From NCBI RefSeq assembly GCF_021531055.1, contig NZ_JADYTL010000001.1:124001-188000 (forward strand): a stretch of 64,000 bases of DNA, given 5' to 3'. This DNA comes from Collinsella tanakaei. GTDB lineage: Bacteria > Actinomycetota > Coriobacteriia > Coriobacteriales > Coriobacteriaceae. Both the position numbers and the translations under genes were made by a program. Below, piece after piece: positions 61,670 through 64,000 of this stretch. Each line of letters begins with the position of its first letter. Within the stretch, counting starts at the first letter, position 1. A model generated the notes under the pieces. That model searched no databases. It was not told where the DNA came from and saw only the letters and a program-made list of their open reading frames with translations.

Positions 61670-62467
61670 GTGTCGTATCGTGTCTCGACGCAGGCCTACT
61701 CAGGTCCTTTCGACCTGTTGCTGCAGCTCGTGTCTCGAAACAAGGTCGACATCGGATCCATCTCGATCAGCGAGGTCGCCGATCAATATCTTGCCGAAGT
61801 CGACCGCCTCGAGGCGCTCGATCTGGATGTCGCGAGCGATTTCCTGCTTGTTGCCGCCACGCTACTCGACATCAAAGCATCATCGCTCGTTCCCGATGAG
61901 CGCCCTGCTTCCGACGAGGATGATGGGCTTGAGGAATATGCCGAGCTTGACGGTGACGCCCTGCGTGAGGTGCTGATCGCGCGGCTCATCGCCTACAAGC
62001 AGTTCAAGAGCGCCGCAGCGGCGCTCGCCGCGCGCATGGAGTCCGAGTCGCGCATGCATCCGCGCGTCGCGGGACCGGACCCGGAGTTTTTGAACCTCAT
62101 GCCCGATTACCTCGCCGGCATCACCCTGCGCGGGCTTGCTGTCATCTGTGCCGATCTGGCCGGGCGAAGAGAGACGTTCCTGCTCGAGGCGGAGCACGTG
62201 GCGCCGCATCGCGTACCGTTGGAGCTCACCGTCGCCTCGGTCGATCGGCTCACCATGAACCGTCCCCATGTCACCTTCAAGGACCTGCTGGATGGCGACG
62301 CCACGACCGAGCAGATCGTCGCGACGTTTCTCGCTGTGCTCGAACTCGCCAAGCGCGGAACCGTGTCCGTTTCGCAGGAGGAGAACTTCGGAACCATCAC
62401 CATCGACCGCATCGAGGGAGCGCCCGCGTATCGTCCCGGCGACGCCCTCGCCATTGAGGAGGCCTGA
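61670..62467 (+). CDS. scpA: Segregation and condensation protein A
   Basis: Kleisin subunit that bridges SMC heads in the bacterial condensin. The GTG is 5 bp after GAGGGAGGG. The 265 residues show the family opening YSGPFDLLLQLVSRNKVDIGSISISEVADQYL and DFLLVAATLLDIKASSLVP, a central acidic region, and a winged-helix C-terminus (about 190-260). scpB starts 2 bp after the stop. Confidence 0.95.
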   Translation: MSYRVSTQAYSGPFDLLLQLVSRNKVDIGSISISEVADQYLAEVDRLEALDLDVASDFLLVAATLLDIKASSLVPDERPASDEDDGLEEYAELDGDALREVLIARLIAYKQFKSAAAALAARMESESRMHPRVAGPDPEFLNLMPDYLAGITLRGLAVICADLAGRRETFLLEAEHVAPHRVPLELTVASVDRLTMNRPHVTFKDLLDGDATTEQIVATFLAVLELAKRGTVSVSQEENFGTITIDRIEGAPAYRPGDALAIEEA

Positions 62468-62469
62468 TC

Positions 62470-63177
62470 ATGAACGACCTCGAGACGCTCGATCAATCGT
62501 CGATCAAAGGCGCGCTGGAAGCGCTGCTGCTCGTTTCAAGCGATCCGGTGAGCGCATCCGCCCTGGCCGGCGCGCTCGATATCGCTCCCGGTGAGGCCGC
62601 CTCGCTTTTGGCTGAGCTCAAGGTGGAATACGAAGAGGCAAACCGCGGGTTCCAGCTGCGCGAGGTCGCCGGTGGTTGGCGCCTGTTCACCCATCCCGCG
62701 TACCACGACCAGGTCGAGGCGTTCGTCCTTTCGTGGGATACGCAGCGACTTTCGCAGGCTTCGCTCGAGACCCTCGCGGTTATCGCCTATCATCAGCCCG
62801 TTACCCGCGATACCGTCAAAGGCGTGCGCGGCGTCAACTCCGACGGCGTCATCTCGTCGCTTGTCGACAAGGGCCTCGTCCGCGAGGTCGGCCGCGACCC
62901 CAATCGCGGCCAAGCCATCCTCTACGGCACGACCAATGCCTTCCTTGAGAAGTTCGGCCTGCGCAGCGTTCGCGACCTGCCTGATCTCGAGCAGTTCGCG
63001 CCTGACGAGCAGACGCGTTCCTATATCCGGGAGCGCCTTTCCGGTCGCTCGATCCAATCCACCCTCGAGGAGACCGATGCCGAGCTCGAGGAGGAGCGTG
63101 AGCTGATCGACGATACCGACGATGACGACCTCGTCCTTATCGGCAATGTGACGGATGATGACTTCGATGAGCGATAG
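62470..63177 (+). CDS. scpB: Segregation and condensation protein B
   Basis: Dimeric winged-helix partner of ScpA. The 235 residues show IKGALEALLLVSSDPVSASALA, GWRLFTHPAYHDQV, LSQASLETLAVIAYHQPVTR and the signature region RGVNSDGVISSLVDKGLVREVGR, then FLEKFGLRSVRDLPDL. An acidic C-terminal tail (EEERELIDDTDDDD) follows. It overlaps the rluB start at 63167. Confidence 0.95.
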   Translation: MNDLETLDQSSIKGALEALLLVSSDPVSASALAGALDIAPGEAASLLAELKVEYEEANRGFQLREVAGGWRLFTHPAYHDQVEAFVLSWDTQRLSQASLETLAVIAYHQPVTRDTVKGVRGVNSDGVISSLVDKGLVREVGRDPNRGQAILYGTTNAFLEKFGLRSVRDLPDLEQFAPDEQTRSYIRERLSGRSIQSTLEETDAELEEERELIDDTDDDDLVLIGNVTDDDFDER

Positions 63178-64000
63178 AAACGGCATGCCGCCACAAGATC
63201 CGGCGACCGGGGAGCTTATCGTGCCGATGCGCCTGCAGCGCTTTCTCGCCCGTGCCGGCGTCGCCAGCCGCCGTGGCTCGGAAGACCTGATGACTGCGGG
63301 GCGCGTCAGCGTGAACGGCATCGTGGTCACGGAGCTGGGAAGCAAGGTCGACCCCGCCCGTGACGAGGTCCGTGTTGACGGGCGTTTGATATCCCGTAGC
63401 CAGCAGCCGGCCTATCTGATGCTGTATAAACCCGAGGGCTACTTGACGACGATGAAAGATCCCCAAGGACGTCGATGCGTATCCGAGCTCGTGCCCACGA
63501 CGCGCTATCCCGGTCTGTTCCCGGTTGGACGTCTCGACAAGGACACCACGGGGCTCTTGCTCTTCACGACCGACGGCGATCTGGGACAAAAGCTCCTGCA
63601 CCCCTCGCGTCACGTCGTCAAAACCTATATCGCGGCCGTAGATGGCCGGATGCACGACCATGAGCTCGAGCCGCTTCGCCATGGCATCGTCTTGGACGAC
63701 GGGCCTTGCAAGCCCGCGCAGGCACGCGTGCTCGATGACGATACGCCGGATCTTCCCTATGGATTCCCGAGAGGGGAGCGGGGCACCTCGCTTGTCGAGA
63801 TCAAGATCAGCGAGGGGCGCAAACATCAGGTGAAGCGCATGCTCGGCTCCATCCATCATCCGGTGCTACGACTCCACCGCACGAGCTTCGGTCCGCTGCA
63901 TCTTGACGGAATCGAGCCGGGCAGCTGGCGTGCACTGACGCCCGCGGAAATTGCGGAACTGAGACGCACAATCGACCGATCCGAGGGTAAGACCTCGGAA
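63167..64000 (+). CDS. rluB: 23S rRNA pseudouridine synthase, RluB/RsuA family, 3' end missing
   Basis: Open to the window end with 278 codons. The ATG at 63167 overlaps scpB by 11 bp; ATG 63185 is an alternative. The S4 RNA-binding domain is at about 21-65 (MRLQRFLARAGVASRRGSE, GRVSVNG). The catalytic block FPVGRLDKDTTGLLLFT contains the conserved Asp. EGRKHQVKRML and HRTSFGPL belong to the RluB/RluE/RsuA group. scpA-scpB-rluB is the standard Gram-positive order, favouring RluB (pseudouridine at 23S 2605). Confidence 0.9.
   Translation, partial: MSDRNGMPPQDPATGELIVPMRLQRFLARAGVASRRGSEDLMTAGRVSVNGIVVTELGSKVDPARDEVRVDGRLISRSQQPAYLMLYKPEGYLTTMKDPQGRRCVSELVPTTRYPGLFPVGRLDKDTTGLLLFTTDGDLGQKLLHPSRHVVKTYIAAVDGRMHDHELEPLRHGIVLDDGPCKPAQARVLDDDTPDLPYGFPRGERGTSLVEIKISEGRKHQVKRMLGSIHHPVLRLHRTSFGPLHLDGIEPGSWRALTPAEIAELRRTIDRSEGKTSE

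Overview
The window looks like a chromosomal core region of a GC-rich actinobacterium of the class Coriobacteriia, perhaps close to Collinsella. This rests on high GC, frequent GTG and TTG starts, an alpha/beta glycyl-tRNA synthetase (glyQS, not the single-chain enzyme usual in other Actinobacteria), TrmFO, and clostridia-like gene order (rpsP-khpA-rimM-trmD, rnhB-yraN-yifB-dprA, rpsB-tsf-pyrH-frr-uppS-cdsA-dxr-S2P-ispG-proS). The genus is inferred and was not checked. No rRNA, CRISPR array, phage, insertion sequence or plasmid gene was seen, and no stretch over 300 bases lacks a gene.

Layout. 1-2915 (+): tlyA end, nadK, recN. 2916-11291 (-): an eight-gene aromatic operon aroF-tyrA-aroB-aroA-aroC-pheA-aroEK-aroQ, transcribed toward recN, whose last stop abuts the recN stop. 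It covers DAHP to chorismate plus the prephenate branches to Phe and Tyr. 11495-17695 (+): tRNA-Arg(CCG), a CtpE-like P-type ATPase, a zinc-ribbon membrane protein, a cyclophilin and a TPR membrane protein. 17802-23709 (+): the elongasome mreB-mreC-mreD-mrdA-rodA. 23732-31373 (+): a DUF697-like protein, a radical SAM/DUF2344 pair, rplU-rpmA, obgE-nadD-yqeK-rsfS. 31447-39870 (+): dinB, rpsP-khpA-rimM-trmD-lepB, glyQS, rplS-rnhB. 40041-45239 (+): yraN-yifB-dprA-trmFO-xerC. 45460-55760 (+): rpsB-tsf, then pyrH to ispG (ribosome recycling, undecaprenyl and isoprenoid precursors, CDP-diacylglycerol, site-2 protease), then proS.

55878-58501 is the least ordinary stretch. It holds a less GC-rich HAD phosphatase gene, tRNA-Met, two tRNA-Ala(GGC) genes lying in 97-bp identical direct repeats on either side of an NAD-type isocitrate dehydrogenase gene, a perfect 59-nt palindrome inside that interval, and tRNA-Val. 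58607-64000 (+): an ABC-F ATPase, a small membrane protein, a second site-2 protease, scpA-scpB and a truncated rluB.

The most unusual observations are the palindrome, the repeat-flanked icd cassette, and a winged-helix-like insert inside the RseP-type protease. Start codons were mostly chosen by Shine-Dalgarno spacing and stop/start overlap.
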